From the NCBI GenBank assembly GCA_023213395.1, contig CM041465.1:44337741-44401740 (forward strand): a stretch of 64,000 nt of DNA, written 5' to 3'. Below are positions 1 to 10,409 of this stretch, piece by piece. This DNA is from Cycas panzhihuaensis. Lineage: Eukaryota; Cycadophyta. The translations under genes were made by a program, and so were the position numbers. The first letter of the stretch is position 1; every line of letters begins with the position of its first letter. The notes under the pieces are model-generated. The model did no database searches. It saw nothing but the letters and a program-made list of their open reading frames with translations, and was not told the DNA's origin.

Positions 1-1183
1 AATTAGTGAGTCATCATCAGTTATACTACCCACATCACATGTTTGTCTTTAGGGATCAATATTCTTACTAGGACTATGTAAATACTCATTGTATATTATA
101 AAAAGAGAAATTTATAAAAATGAAATTTATTTTTCAATTTACAAAAGTCAATTTTCTTAAAATGAATAGGTTAATCCGTGTCATTTTAGTTTTCTCCGTA
201 CTTTTCAAATTCTACAAATCAATCAATCATGACAACATCACTCAATTATGAAAAATCTTTGGTAGTAAACAAAATGCTCATACAAACTTTAGTTGTTGAG
301 AAATAATGGTGCAAATGTTTGGGTAGATTAATGATATAAATGTGCAAGAAGAATAGCTTATGGAGAATACCATCATACGATACAATAGATTTGTTTAAAT
401 TTACAAAGAGGAACAAATATCCAAGCAAAACAAGCAAAACAAAAGATGTATGAACCATAGATGTAAAGCATAACATAGGAATGAAAAATAACCTAGACCT
501 ATTATATATTTTTATCTTCACACCTAATTAATATTATTACTTTAAACATAATTTGGACATAATTCCACTTACAAGTGAAATGCTTATGTGCATGGAGAAC
601 TCTCACAATCTTCTCATAGGCATGCCATTCATATACTCTTCACATGTTACTAAATATGTTATACGCGTTTAATTATTGTATGAATATTAATGCTATCTAA
701 CTTTTCACATGCCCTCTTTATCCTCATCTTTCTTTTCAAGTTTGACATAATGACTCAACCTATTAAGCCAATAACAATTAATTAGAAAGAAAATAGAAAA
801 TGACTAACAAAAGCAACATATAAGCATTATCACTACCCCTTAACATAATCTTCAAGGAGATGAAAAAATAAAGAAAGAATCAAAGTCTAGTCAAAGCTAT
901 CTTCAAAAACTCTTTATTAATTAATTAAAAATATATTTATCCATATAGTTTTCGTTAGAAAAACAATGCATCATGATTTAGGTAAATGCCCAAACCTACT
1001 CTTGATCACATGAATACAAGTATTGACCAAGAGATGCAATGAAAAGGAGGCTAAACCTTGAAAGTATAGGAAACGCTCCAATAAAACCTAAAACAAGCGA
1101 CCCCCAGGCAATAACACCTAAGAGATTACATTAAAAGGGTATGAAATATGAAAGAGATAATGCTGAGAAACGGAAATTATGAA
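1..1183. other. AT-rich intergenic spacer, 3' flank of the ASR gene
   Basis: No reading frame here resembles a known protein, and the short frames present are low-complexity AT-rich chance frames. No RNA gene, terminal repeat or primer-binding site was recognised. The right end is the 3' flank of the minus-strand ASR gene and must hold its untranslated region; no polyadenylation signal stood out clearly enough to mark. Confidence 0.6.
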
Positions 1184-1776
1184 TCAGTTGTGATGACGGT
1201 GGTGGTGGTGGTGGTGGTGACCGGCAGCAGCAGCACCGTCATAGTAAGAGTGGGCAACGTGCTGTTCCTCTTTGCTTTGATGGTGTTCGTACAAAGCGTA
1301 CCCTGCTGCTCCAACCGCTGCGGTTCCCGCTATCTGTGCCTCCAATTTGTGCCTCTGTGCGTGTTGTGGATCCACCTTCGCTTCATGGCCCTCGTACTGC
1401 AATTAGGAAATACATAAAAAATCAGAATCAGATTAGTAAAAGGAACAGCAAGAGAAAGAAGGGGGCGAAGGGTTACCCAGGCAAAGGCTCCCGCTGCAAC
1501 AGCTCCCATCTCCGCCATATGCTCACGATGCCTGTGCTTTTGTGCCTCTTCCTCTGCGTGTCTGAACGCTTCTATTCTTTGCGATTCTTCCAAACTCGCA
1601 TGACCGGGATACCCACCTTCGTAAGGAACGGGGTACGGAGGTGGAGCATAAGGATAAGGGCCAGGGCCATAGGGATAGCCGGGCTGAGGAGCATAGGGCC
1701 CAGGGCCATACGAATAGCCCGCCTCAGGATACTGGGGCTGCTCCCGCTCATGTCGGTGGTGGTGATGCCCGCCCAT
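1184..1776 (-). CDS. ASR (ABA/WDS-induced) family protein, two exons
   Basis: Exon 1 is 1776-1477 (100 codons) and exon 2 is 1396-1184 (70 codons plus TGA). They flank an 80-bp phase-0 intron with GT at 1476-1475 and AG at 1398-1397, giving a 170-residue protein. Residues 1-10 are His-rich (MGGHHHHRHE). Residues 20-55 are Pro/Gly/Tyr-rich with repeats such as YGPGPY. Residues 60-145 match the ABA/WDS domain, with the blocks GAVAAGAFAW, YEGHEAKVDPQHAQRHKLEA and GYALYEHHQSKEE. The C-terminus has seven consecutive His then RHHN. The intron falls between the two halves of the domain. In this family the proteins are small, hydrophilic, zinc-binding and largely disordered; they respond to ABA, drought and ripening and act as chaperone-like or DNA-binding factors in nucleus and cytosol. 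The start is the first ATG in good context; an in-frame ATG at 1860 lies near the predicted transcription start, so it is less likely. The gene appears intact and is the only convincing host gene in the window. Confidence 0.9.
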
Positions 1777-1886
1777 CCTCCTCCACGGTGAACACTGATC
1801 ACTGATATGGTAAATATCTAACCACCACGGATCTGGATCTCGATCTCCACAAATAAGCAATACAGACGAAGCGAAGCGAAAGGAAA

Positions 1887-1892
1887 TTTATA
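1887..1892 (-). promoter_or_regulatory. TATA box of the ASR gene
   Basis: The minus strand reads TATAAA here, about 110 bp upstream of the chosen ATG. A start about 30 bp downstream would leave an 80-90 nt leader. This agrees with starting the protein at 1776 rather than at the in-frame upstream ATG at 1860. Confidence 0.6.
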
Positions 1893-1980
1893 GATTACAA
1901 CGGAGGAAGCGCAGGTGTCAAAAATGTACGCGCTGTGACGCGATTTAGCAACGACGGATACGCGTCCAACTTCACCTCCC

Positions 1981-2012
1981 CACGTTGCGTTGGCTTTCCT
2001 CGCGCTACACGT
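1981..2012 (-). promoter_or_regulatory. ABRE-type ACGTG motifs upstream of ASR
   Basis: Read on the minus strand, 1985-1981 is an ACGTG core followed by G (ACGTGG) and 2012-2007 is ACGTGT. Both are bZIP-binding ABRE cores, about 90-120 bp upstream of the TATA box. An ACGCGT-containing stretch near 1960-1966 resembles a coupling element. ABRE plus coupling element is the usual arrangement in ABA-induced promoters, which suits an ASR gene. Function is inferred from motif and position only. Confidence 0.5.
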
Positions 2013-2503
2013 ACTCCGCACGCCACACACGAAAAGGTCAAACCTAACGATTGAATATTGTATTAATGTGCATTCAATATGAACGATGGCGTTAATTGGC
2101 CCCACACGAGGCCTTCCCTACAAGGACCATAAATAAATGTAAATATGTCACACCTTCCATCCAATGGCATTTTCCTTGCTTAATAATTCACGGGATTGGA
2201 CTCGAGTCTTGTTATTACTTTAGTCCATTAGATGTGGCGATGCATGTGATTTACATTGCTATGTGTAAATTGTTGAGCCTTGTGAAGTAAGAAATTCTAT
2301 TTTCACAATACATGAAGTTCATCCTTATGGTAACCCTCCTACTTTATCATTTTTATCAATATTTATGACTACACAACTCAATAAACACCAATGAAGAAAG
2401 TAACTTATTGAGTATCTCCCTTATAAAATTTATTCTATGCCAAAACAATGAAAGTAATGACCCTTCACTTGGTGATCTAACCTTGTAAGTATGTAACTAA
2501 ATT

Positions 2504-2514
2504 AGGAGAGCCCT
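2504..2514 (+). repeat. 5' target-site duplication of SINE
   Basis: AGGAGAGCCCT directly precedes the SINE and is repeated exactly after its poly-A tail at 2841-2851. An 11-bp perfect direct repeat is the mark of target-primed reverse transcription and sets the element ends. Confidence 0.85.
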
Positions 2515-2840
2515 GTCCCTCAAGGGGCGGCGTAGCGGTAGGGTCCCGGAGTGGCTACAGAACGCGACGAAGTTCGAGTCCAGGGGCGCTACCGTTGCGG
2601 TGTTTTTGGGACCATCCGGGTGTTGTTCCTGGCGGCTGCAGCGGGAGACGGCACAGATGTAAAAGGATTGTACCCCTAGAGCTCGAGGATGCGTATAGGG
2701 GGTGAGTGTGTGTGGCCGGGGGAGAACGACGTCTCCTAACCCGCGGGTCGGCCGTAAGGGCTCTGGGCGTGTAAGCCCCGCCTTTCTCGGGTGTGTGCGT
2801 GAGTTCGAGTCCCTCCTCGCTAATAAAAAAAAAAAAAAAA
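2515..2840 (+). mobile_element. tRNA-derived SINE (non-autonomous retroposon)
   Basis: A GC-rich 326-bp insert in AT-rich DNA. Near the 5' end, CGGCGTAGCGG (2528-2538) fits an RNA polymerase III A box, and GTTCGAGTCC (2572-2581) fits a B box about 34 bp later, the spacing seen in tRNA genes and SINEs. The body ends in about 16 A residues (2825-2840) and is bounded by perfect 11-bp duplications. A second TTCGAGTCCC-type block lies just before the tail, around 2803-2813, so the 3' end also resembles a tRNA T-arm and the element may be composite. SINEs move using LINE machinery; an L1-type LINE lies 700 bp away but no shared 3' tail was seen. The perfect duplications suggest a fairly recent insertion. 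The family could not be named. Confidence 0.8.
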
Positions 2841-2851
2841 AGGAGAGCCCT
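2841..2851 (+). repeat. 3' target-site duplication of SINE
   Basis: Exact copy of the 11-bp sequence at 2504-2514, directly after the poly-A tail. Confidence 0.85.
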
Positions 2852-3507
2852 CATATTTAAGGAATCTATATCACTAATATGTGATAATAACACAAGTCAT
2901 GTTTAGAGGGAGAATTTAATTGACAATATTTTTCAAAATTTGGTGCTCTCTTCAGTTAGTCATTAGCAAAATCCTTTCTTCCAATTATCACATTATTAAA
3001 ATGGCTTTTGCTAATAGCCCATCAATAAAAAATTTCACAATCGCCTTTGTTTTATAGATTTTTATTAATTTGAATTTAATTCCTTATTTTGTCCCATCTA
3101 TCCTCAAAATTCTATACTTCCATAACTTCTAGGAAATCATACTATGTTCCTTATCTACTATTAAATTACTTTGAAATATATTCTTCATAACATCAATTCC
3201 ATGTGCAAATATCAAGTAATATGAAATTTAATAAGTATTACACACATAAACATTACTATTATTATTATCATTATTATAAATGCTAGCGCAAATTCATACA
3301 AAAGACTTGTTATGCCACTCCCTTGATGATGAGTATTTTGGTGGTAAAATTAGTTTTCATGCTTGTCGAAACTAATACATCCACGATCAAACATAAGAAG
3401 AATAAACTTTTGTAATATTTTAAAAAATAGTTAACTTAAACTTGAAAATTTCATCTCATTTCTATCAATCTTTATAATGCACAAAACCAATGTATATATA
3501 TAATTTT
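2852..3507. other. AT-rich spacer between SINE and LINE
   Basis: No coding frame, terminal repeat or RNA-gene signal was recognised. It contains a short ATT-type microsatellite around 3256-3277. Confidence 0.5.
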
Positions 3508-3519
3508 GAAAGGGATTTT
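3508..3519 (+). repeat. Probable 5' target-site duplication of LINE
   Basis: GAAAGGGATTTT here matches GAAAGGAATATT after the LINE poly-A tail (16258-16269) at 10 of 12 positions. The base composition changes at once to the GC-rich LINE leader, so it marks the likely 5' end. Confidence 0.5.
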
Positions 3520-3678
3520 AAGTGGCGAACTCGCAGACGGCGTGGCGAAGGACTGGTAAGGAAATAGAATCGGCTAGGGTTTGCAATGGTGGTGTCATTC
3601 ATCCCTGTGTGGACTGCTATCAAGGCAATAGAGAGCCTTTCGTCCGGAGCGAAAGGGTAAGATGCAATGGGATAAGGA

Positions 3679-3683
3679 TTCTT
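3679..3683 (+). repeat. Left 5-bp TSD of nested gypsy element
   Basis: TTCTT abuts the 5' LTR and is repeated exactly after the 3' LTR at 10059-10063, as expected for integrase-mediated insertion. Confidence 0.85.
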
Positions 3684-3916
3684 TGTTATGAACCTCCTTA
3701 AAGACGTTAATTAATCAATTGTTAATTTGAGTGGGTGTTATTAAAAGGACACCTTCTGTGAAAGGGCTCAATATACATATAAATTTGGCCTTAAATATAA
3801 TATGTAACATCATTTCTTATTCATTTCAATACAAATCAATTATTTGATTATTCACTGTGTGCATGCGTGCTCTTCTTTTTTGCTCCAATCTTTAGTAACA
3901 GAATTGATCTGTTACA
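3684..3916 (+). repeat. 5' LTR of nested gypsy
   Basis: Starts TGTTATGAAC and ends CTGTTACA, so the termini are TG/CA. It aligns along its whole length with 9823-10058. At 233 bp it is short for a plant gypsy LTR. Confidence 0.9.
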
Positions 3917-3930
3917 AGCGATATCAAAGC
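3917..3930 (+). other. Primer-binding site (tRNA-iMet type), degenerate
   Basis: Directly after the LTR, GATATCAAAGC resembles the plant initiator-Met PBS TGGTATCAGAGC with a few substitutions. This is where minus-strand cDNA priming would occur. Confidence 0.55.
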
Positions 3931-5379
3931 AGTTCTGGGCACTTTGTCATTGATCTAACCATTAATAGACATATCAATGCAACTATTCCAGGGCCGATTG
4001 TTCTCTCATACTAGTCATTGCTTCATCTGTGCATCTGTGTTGGCTATCTTCACTCCTATATTATGCATCCTTCTGCACATACTTTTCTGTTCTCTTCAAT
4101 CTATTATCATTAGTGTATGCTTGTAGGCCGTTCTTTCCATTCCATCGTGGTCTATCCACTGGTATTCTTCTGATGCAACTAGCAACACTACCAGTTCAGC
4201 CGCTAGTCAAGCGTTTGTCCATCTTTCGGTGTTGCAATTGCAGCATGTAGATTGTGACGTTAGAGAGATAACTAGTTAGCCTTTAAAACTGGACACCTCT
4301 GTTTACGTCACCATCACCTGTATCTTCACGTTGTTATCTGTGGCACCCTTCAGTTGCACGGTGTTTTGGTAGCCGTAGCACGAACAATCCTCAATAACAT
4401 ACAATCGCCAATATAACAATACAAAAAGAATATATTATTATATCAATAATATCTTACATTAGTGTCACTCTATTTATGTTTTAATTTGGCCCCATTTATT
4501 ATTTATATATAAATTATTTACTTATTATTCACATTTATATATTTATTATACATTAATAACAAAGTGTTATACAAGACATTGTAAGACATAATAATTTAAA
4601 TACATTATTTTATACTTTACATATAGTTGTTTATTATAATTAACATTAAATTACACTACATTGCATCAAATTGTAATATAAGTAATATTATATATATTTA
4701 ACATATTATAATTATATTAATACATTAAAACCATTTAAATAAGTCTTTCCATGGTTATATAATTATATTATTGGAACCAATTTCATTAGCACGTGTAATA
4801 GTTTGAAGATAGCACACATTTATCTTTAAATTCGTTTTATTTATATTATAAAGTTATTAATATCATCTATCTTTAATCAATTATCTGGTCTATTCTGACT
4901 ATTTTCAAATTATCTGTATGACTCAATTCACTAGAGGATCGTTGTGCTTGTCTACCACTCTTTCCTTCTCTGCCCAAGTCATCTAGCATCTTTGTTCTCC
5001 TCATCAATCTGTTAATCTATTTTGATTATTTATTTATTCATTGACTGACGTCTTCTTAAACCTTGATATTGAGTACTAGGATCAAATTAGCATCTATTTA
5101 CGAAGTTCATGAGGTTTATATGTCAATAAAAGGAGTCAAAGAGGTTAATAGGAGAAGCATACACTTGCTTTAACATCCTAAACATGATAGAAAAATAATG
5201 GAATCATACTTACACACAATCATTAAAATAATGAACACTAAAGATATGGTAGACAACACTATTCAAAAAGAGATCATTGAACCAATCACTCAAGTAGTCC
5301 ACAACACGGTCCAAACATTAAACGCTCTCGAATTATACTTTACACTAAATTTTGGATAAACTAACGATCATAGCAACAA

Positions 5380-6340
5380 GTAGAAAGGAGGATATAATTA
5401 TGTCAGATTCAAAAGACAAAGTAAGTTGTCAATCACATATCAGACATTAAACTACAAGAAATCAGTTGGATCCTCAGATATCTCTAATTAATTTTGAAAA
5501 CGAGGCTATCAGAAAATATCTTAATGAATACTAAAATTTAACTCTTGAAGAACAGAAGATAGTGGGCTTTTAAGCATACTTCAATTACTTACAAAGTATT
5601 TAAATATAGAAAAAGATAAAGTTAGAAACAATTACTATATAACATTTTAGTACGGACCCAAAATCACATGAACCGAGAGTGTAGATCCAATAAATGGAAA
5701 ACTACTTTCACTTAATGGAGATTGAGCCAACACAGCAAGTTCCATTAGCTACCTTGCACATAGATTAAATAGTACGTGAATGGTGGTAGCGTCTCAAACG
5801 AACTTCGTTTCAGACTCAACTTCCAACCTGGAAAGTGTTTGTGCATTTATTCATCAAACAGTTTGAGATTGTATCTAATCCTGATTATTATTGTGAGTTA
5901 CGAAGATTAAAGCAAGCAGGCTCTGTGGAAGAATATAATGCAACATTCATAAAATTAAGTTACGTTTTAGAAGACATCCCCACAAATTAACTTATCCAAT
6001 TATATATAGATGGCTTAACCATCGAAATCCAAGCAGATGTCAAAGTCCAAGAACCTCAGGTTATGAACAAGGCAATACTACTTGCCAAAATACAAAAAGG
6101 AAAGGTTAATGAATTATGAAAAGCAAGAATAAAACCCTATATTCCTCCTTATGCTTGTTCTAGTCCTCCTTTAATAATATGACCTAGTCTAGTACCTAGC
6201 AGAGTTACTCCATTAGCTAAACCATTATTTCAAAGGACAAGAGCTGAGCAAGAAGAATTACGAAAAAAGAACCTCTATTTTAAGTGTGCCGAAAAATGGA
6301 CACCTAATCACAAATATAAGAAAAATTAGTTATATACAAT
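5380..6340 (+). pseudogene. gag remnant of nested gypsy
   Basis: Three-frame reading around 5820-6115 gives capsid-like stretches such as FVHLFIKQFEIVSNPDYY, LRRLKQAGSVEEYNATF and IDGLTIEIQADVKV, which match the retrotransposon gag domain of plant chromoviruses. A CCHC-knuckle relic lies near 6268-6330, CAEKWTPNHKY: the first and last Cys positions are now Tyr, so zinc binding is lost. Several TAG/TAA stops interrupt it. Gag would form the virus-like particle in the cytoplasm. Confidence 0.65.
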
Positions 6341-6509
6341 AGAATTATCTCTAGTAGCAGAAAATAAGGAAATCAAAGAAGAAGAGGATATAGAAAGTGA
6401 CTAAGAATATACTTTTGAAACCCAGGAGTACCAATATAACTAGGAGGAGGATGTCTTAAAAATTTCATTCTCAACTATGAGTGGTTTGACAAGAGCTGAC
6501 ACGCTTAAA

Positions 6510-6880
6510 CTATGAGGATTTATTAAAAATCAAGCTATTACGATCCTTATTGATCCTAGAAGTACTCATAATTTTATTGATAGAATATCAGCTCAACATT
6601 TAAAATTGTTTCCATCTAGAATGACACCTTTTCAAGTAAGTGTTGGGGGAAGCCAAGTTATATTTGGATAAGGAATGATGGAAAACCTTAAAATCTCAAT
6701 AGGCGATGTCATTATTAAAGAAAAATTTTATGTACTAGATGTTGGTGGAGTAGATATTGTTCTGGGAAGTTAGCGGTTAAGAACTTTAGGAACTTTTGAA
6801 ATGAACCTTAAAGAATTATTTATGAGATATAAGAAAGAAGGAAGAAATGTCATCCTTTCAGGAGAGAAACTAGGAAATAA
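6510..6880 (+). pseudogene. Aspartic protease remnant of nested gypsy
   Basis: The frame reads AITILIDPRSTHNFID, where the family has a D-S/T-G active-site triad; here it is D-P-R, so the catalytic loop is broken. Downstream GGVDIVLGS matches the usual late flap/DIVLG segment of retropepsins in this clade. A TAG stop follows in place of the usual Trp. In intact elements this enzyme cuts the Gag-Pol polyprotein. Confidence 0.7.
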
Positions 6881-7069
6881 CCAACTAATATCCTGTAAAT
6901 GAATGGAAAAATTAATCAAGAAAGGCTACCATGGTATGATGGCTCAACTTTTTTTGATCCAGGTAGAAATTAAGCTAACTACACAAGAAAATGAGCTTTA
7001 AAAGGTCATAAAAAAATATAAAGAAGTTTTCTAAAATATTCCAGCAGAATTACCACCAGACAAGGGATC

Positions 7070-8335
7070 TGAACATCAAATTAAGCTTGAAGTAGGTACT
7101 AATCTAATGGTTATCCGACCTTATAAACAACCACATCATTATTGGAATGAGATTGAAAAAACTGTACAAAAATTATTAGATCTAAGAGTGATAACTCCTA
7201 GTAAAAGCCCATTTGTAGCTCTTGTAATCTTAGTAAGGAAAAATGATAGATCTTATCATATGTGTATAGATTACTGAGCACTAAATAAAGTTACAATAAA
7301 AAATAAATTTCTTATACCAAGGATTGATGAGATACTATACGAATTACAAGGAGTAGAGTATTTTTCAAAAATAGATTTAAAGTCGGGTTACCATCAAATT
7401 CATATTAAACTAGAAGATATGTACGAAACAACTTTTAGTACATACCATGGTCATTATGAATTTAAGATAATGCCCTTTGGACTAACCAATGCATCGGCCA
7501 CATTCCAAGCTATAATGAATAAAGTTCTAAAACCCTTCTTGCAAAAGTTTGTTCACGACATATTAATCTTCAGTAAATAATGGGAAGAACACGTAAACCA
7601 TCTTAACTAAGTACTAAGCACATTAAAGGAACAAAAATTTTATGCTAACAAATCAAAGTGTTATTTTGCAGTTAAATAAATAGAATACCTAAGTCATTTT
7701 ATATCAAAAGAAGTAATTAGAGCTGATTCAGGGAAAGTTAAGGCAATTTAAGAATAGGTGATACCCAAAAAATTTATAAAACTCTAAGGATTTTTAGGAT
7801 TAACGAGATATTATAGACGTGTTATTAAAAATTATGCACAGAGAACAACTACCTTAACTTGTTTATTAAAAAAAAAATCTTTTCAATGGAATGAAGAAGT
7901 GATAAAGTGTTTTAAATAAGTTAAGCAAATAATGACCCAGTTACCGATGCTAACATCACTTGATTTTTCTAAATAGTTTATAATAGAATGCAATGCATCA
8001 GGAATAGACATCAGTGCAGTACTAATGCAAGAAGATAAACCCATCACATTTAAGAGTAGAAATCTAAACAATAGAGGAATTCTCAAATCTATATGTGATA
8101 AGGAAATGTTGGCCATTATACATGTATTGGTTAAATGGTGTTAGTATCTATTAGGTAGCAAATTTATAGTCAAGATAGATCATAACAATTTACAATATTT
8201 ATTAAAACAAAAAGAATTATCTCCTGAATAACAAAAGTGGATAAGTAAAATTCAACTATTCGATTTTGACATAACATACAACATGGGTAAAAATAATATG
8301 GTAGTTGATGCATTGTTATGAAAAGATGAAGAAAG
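7070..8335 (+). pseudogene. Reverse transcriptase and RNase H remnant of nested gypsy
   Basis: One mostly continuous frame carries the RT motifs: [45 protein letters not shown] and [10 protein letters not shown]. The catalytic pair FVDD has become FVHD, so polymerisation would be lost. The RNase H part begins near 7970 with FIIECNASG, where the first catalytic Asp is now Asn, and runs to a VVDALL block near 8312 matching the usual D-A-L-S-R ending. About a dozen stops, mostly TAG/TAA, are present with few frameshifts. It matches plant gypsy RTs over the full domain length. Confidence 0.85.
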
Positions 8336-8559
8336 TGTAGAATCTCAACTAAAAGTCATCTCAATAATAGAGCTAGTATGGATCATGGAATTACAATCAG
8401 AATATGTGAAAGATCTGGACATTTAACAACTTATTTAAAGAATTCAACAAGGAAAAGAAAATAAATTCGAATGGAGAAATGATATTTTATGGTATAAAGG
8501 AAGGATATTCTTAGGTGCAAACTCCGCTTTCTGTGTGAAGATATTAAATGAAGGACATA

Positions 8560-9280
8560 TAGTACCTACAACAGGACATGAAAGACTTTATAAAACGTAT
8601 CTTCGAGCCAAATAATTATTTTTCTAGAAGGGAATGAAAAAGGATATTAAGAAATTTATAATTGAATGCATAATGTGCCAAGCTAATAAATATAAACGTG
8701 CTGCTACTTCTGGTCTGCTTTAGCCTCTTCCTATTCCACAACAAAAATAGAAAAGTATTAATATGGATTTTATCACTGGTCTACTGAAATTAGAAGGAAA
8801 AGATGATATTTATGTGATTATGGATTGTTTAACAAAATTTGCTCATTTTATATCCATTCAATCTACTTATAAAGCTCAGCAACTAGATGAAGTATTTGTC
8901 AAAGAGATTCAAAATTAGATGGATTTTTGTAGACCATTATTAGTGACAGAGATCCTAAATTCTTAAGTTATTTCTGGCAAGAAACGTTTCGATAAGTGGG
9001 TAGAAAACTATAGATGAGTACCAGCATCCACAAACAGATGGACAAATTGAAGTAGTTAATAAATGTTTAGAGAATTATTTGTAAAATTATATAGCAGATA
9101 AACAAAATCCATGGTTCAAATGGCTACATTTAGCTGAAGCTTGGTATAATTCTTCTTACCATTCATACATTAAAATGACCCTATATGAGGCATTATATAG
9201 CTGTCAACCAGTTCAATTGAAGGATTAGTTAAACAAGGATAATAAGGTTCTAGGAGTTCATGATTATCTCTAAGAATCAC
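8560..9280 (+). pseudogene. Integrase remnant of nested gypsy
   Basis: The zinc domain is recognisable from GHERLYKTY through IIECIMCQANK, the HHCC end. The core then carries INMDFITGL (first Asp), SDRDPKF (second Asp) and GQIEVVN (catalytic Glu). All three acidic positions are still present, but stops and at least one frameshift near 8920-9060 break the frame. The segment WFKWLHLAEAWYNSSYH follows as in gypsy integrases. Its role was insertion of cDNA into chromosomes. Confidence 0.8.
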
Positions 9281-9354
9281 AAAACATAATTAAAAATATA
9301 AAAGTGACATTTAGAAGAAGCCAAAAATCACATGAAATAATAAGCTGATAAACA

Positions 9355-9810
9355 TTATATAGAAAGAATATTCAAAGTTGGAGATTGGGTCTATGTGAGA
9401 CTGTAACCATACAAGCAAGTATCGTTAAAAAATTCTCAAAAGGAGAAACTGAGTCTTCAATTTTATGGGCCTTTTTGGGTTAAACAGAAAATTGGAGAAG
9501 TGGCTTATGCCTTAGAACTTCCAACTTCCAAATTACACAATGTATTTTATGTATCGTATCTCAAAAAGAAAATTGAAAATCATGTATAGGCACAGATAGA
9601 ATTGTCCCTCTTAGATGAAGAAGGCAAATTAATCCTATTACCAGAAGCTATCCTTGAAGTTCGAGAACATCGTTTGTGGTCAAAGACTATTCGAGAATAC
9701 TTGATCAACTGGAAACAATTGCCTCTCAAAGATGCTTCCTAGGAATCCTCTGATTTTATCAAACTTCATCCTAATTTGAGAAACGAGAGTTTCATAGGTA
9801 AAACATCTTA
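9355..9810 (+). pseudogene. Integrase C-terminus with chromodomain-like tail
   Basis: The frame contains QFYGPFWVKQKIGEVAYALE and KLHNVFYVSYLKK, the GPF/Y module and linker of gypsy integrases. A tail follows with ILEVREHRL, IREYLINWKQLPLKDAS and a TAG where Trp is expected. This matches the chromodomain of plant chromoviruses, which bind methylated histone H3 and steer insertion to heterochromatin. The nearest clade, Tekay- or Reina-like, is a guess. Confidence 0.7.
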
Positions 9811-9821
9811 AGAGGGAGGAG
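9811..9821 (+). other. Polypurine tract of nested gypsy
   Basis: AGAGGGAGGAG lies two bases before the 3' LTR. It is the usual primer for plus-strand cDNA. Confidence 0.75.
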
Positions 9822-9822
9822 T

Positions 9823-10058
9823 TGTTATGAACATCCTTAAAGAGGTTAATTAATCAATTATTAATTTGAGTGGGTGTTATTGAAAGGACATAACCTTCTA
9901 TGAAAGGGCTCAATATGCATATAAATTTGGCCCTAAATGTAATATGTAACATCATTTCTTATTCATTTCAATACAAATCAATTATTTGATTATTCATTGT
10001 GTGCATACATGCTCCTCTTTTTGGCTCTAATATTTAGTAATAGAATTGATTTGTTACA
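9823..10058 (+). repeat. 3' LTR of nested gypsy
   Basis: 236 bp, TGTTATGAAC to TTGTTACA. It differs from the 5' LTR at about 17 sites plus one 3-bp indel. The exact TTCTT duplication follows. Confidence 0.9.
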
Positions 10059-10063
10059 TTCTT
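10059..10063 (+). repeat. Right 5-bp TSD of nested gypsy
   Basis: TTCTT, identical to 3679-3683. The LINE sequence resumes here. Confidence 0.85.
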
Positions 10064-10409
10064 CACTAGACGAAGAAGGATCTTCTAATCTAGTGTTCTA
10101 TGTACAACTATTCGTAGGTCTGAGGAGAATATCAGAGGTGGAAGTAGGTCTCAATTGAATATGAGGTCTCATATACTTTTATGAGGCAATTTGGTATAGA
10201 GCAGTGACAGATCTAGGAGAGAGGGATCTCAAGGCATAGAGGTGCTCGATCTCAGGGTATCGAGGGTGGTATGGGATTCAAGACTCTGGAAGGATTAATG
10301 TAAACCATGCAGCCTTAAAAAATAGTCCCAGTGTTTAGATCTGGGTGAGAGCTACCTCTTTTTAGCTCAAACATTGATGGATTTATTTCTTGTATATTTT
10401 TCTGGTAAT

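Larger units (their letters stand above)
3684..10058 (+). mobile_element. Chromovirus-like Ty3/gypsy LTR retrotransposon (structurally complete, coding dead)
   Basis: 6375 bp with matching LTRs, a primer-binding site, gag, protease, RT, RNase H, integrase, a chromodomain-like tail, a polypurine tract and a perfect 5-bp TSD. The order protease-RT-RNase H-integrase is that of Ty3/gypsy. The frame is broken by dozens of TAG/TAA/TGA codons and some indels, and key residues are lost in protease and RT. The LTRs differ at about 17 of 233 aligned sites by hand count (about 7%), mostly transitions. It sits inside the LINE. Confidence 0.9.

Noticed and set aside
1336-1791. 151-codon plus-strand frame over the ASR gene
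   Set aside because: It is the complement of exon 1 and the intron; the minus strand gives a clear ASR domain with proper splice sites.
2555-2893. 112-codon minus-strand frame
   Set aside because: It runs across the SINE, its poly-A tail (giving a Phe run) and the flank; no domain.
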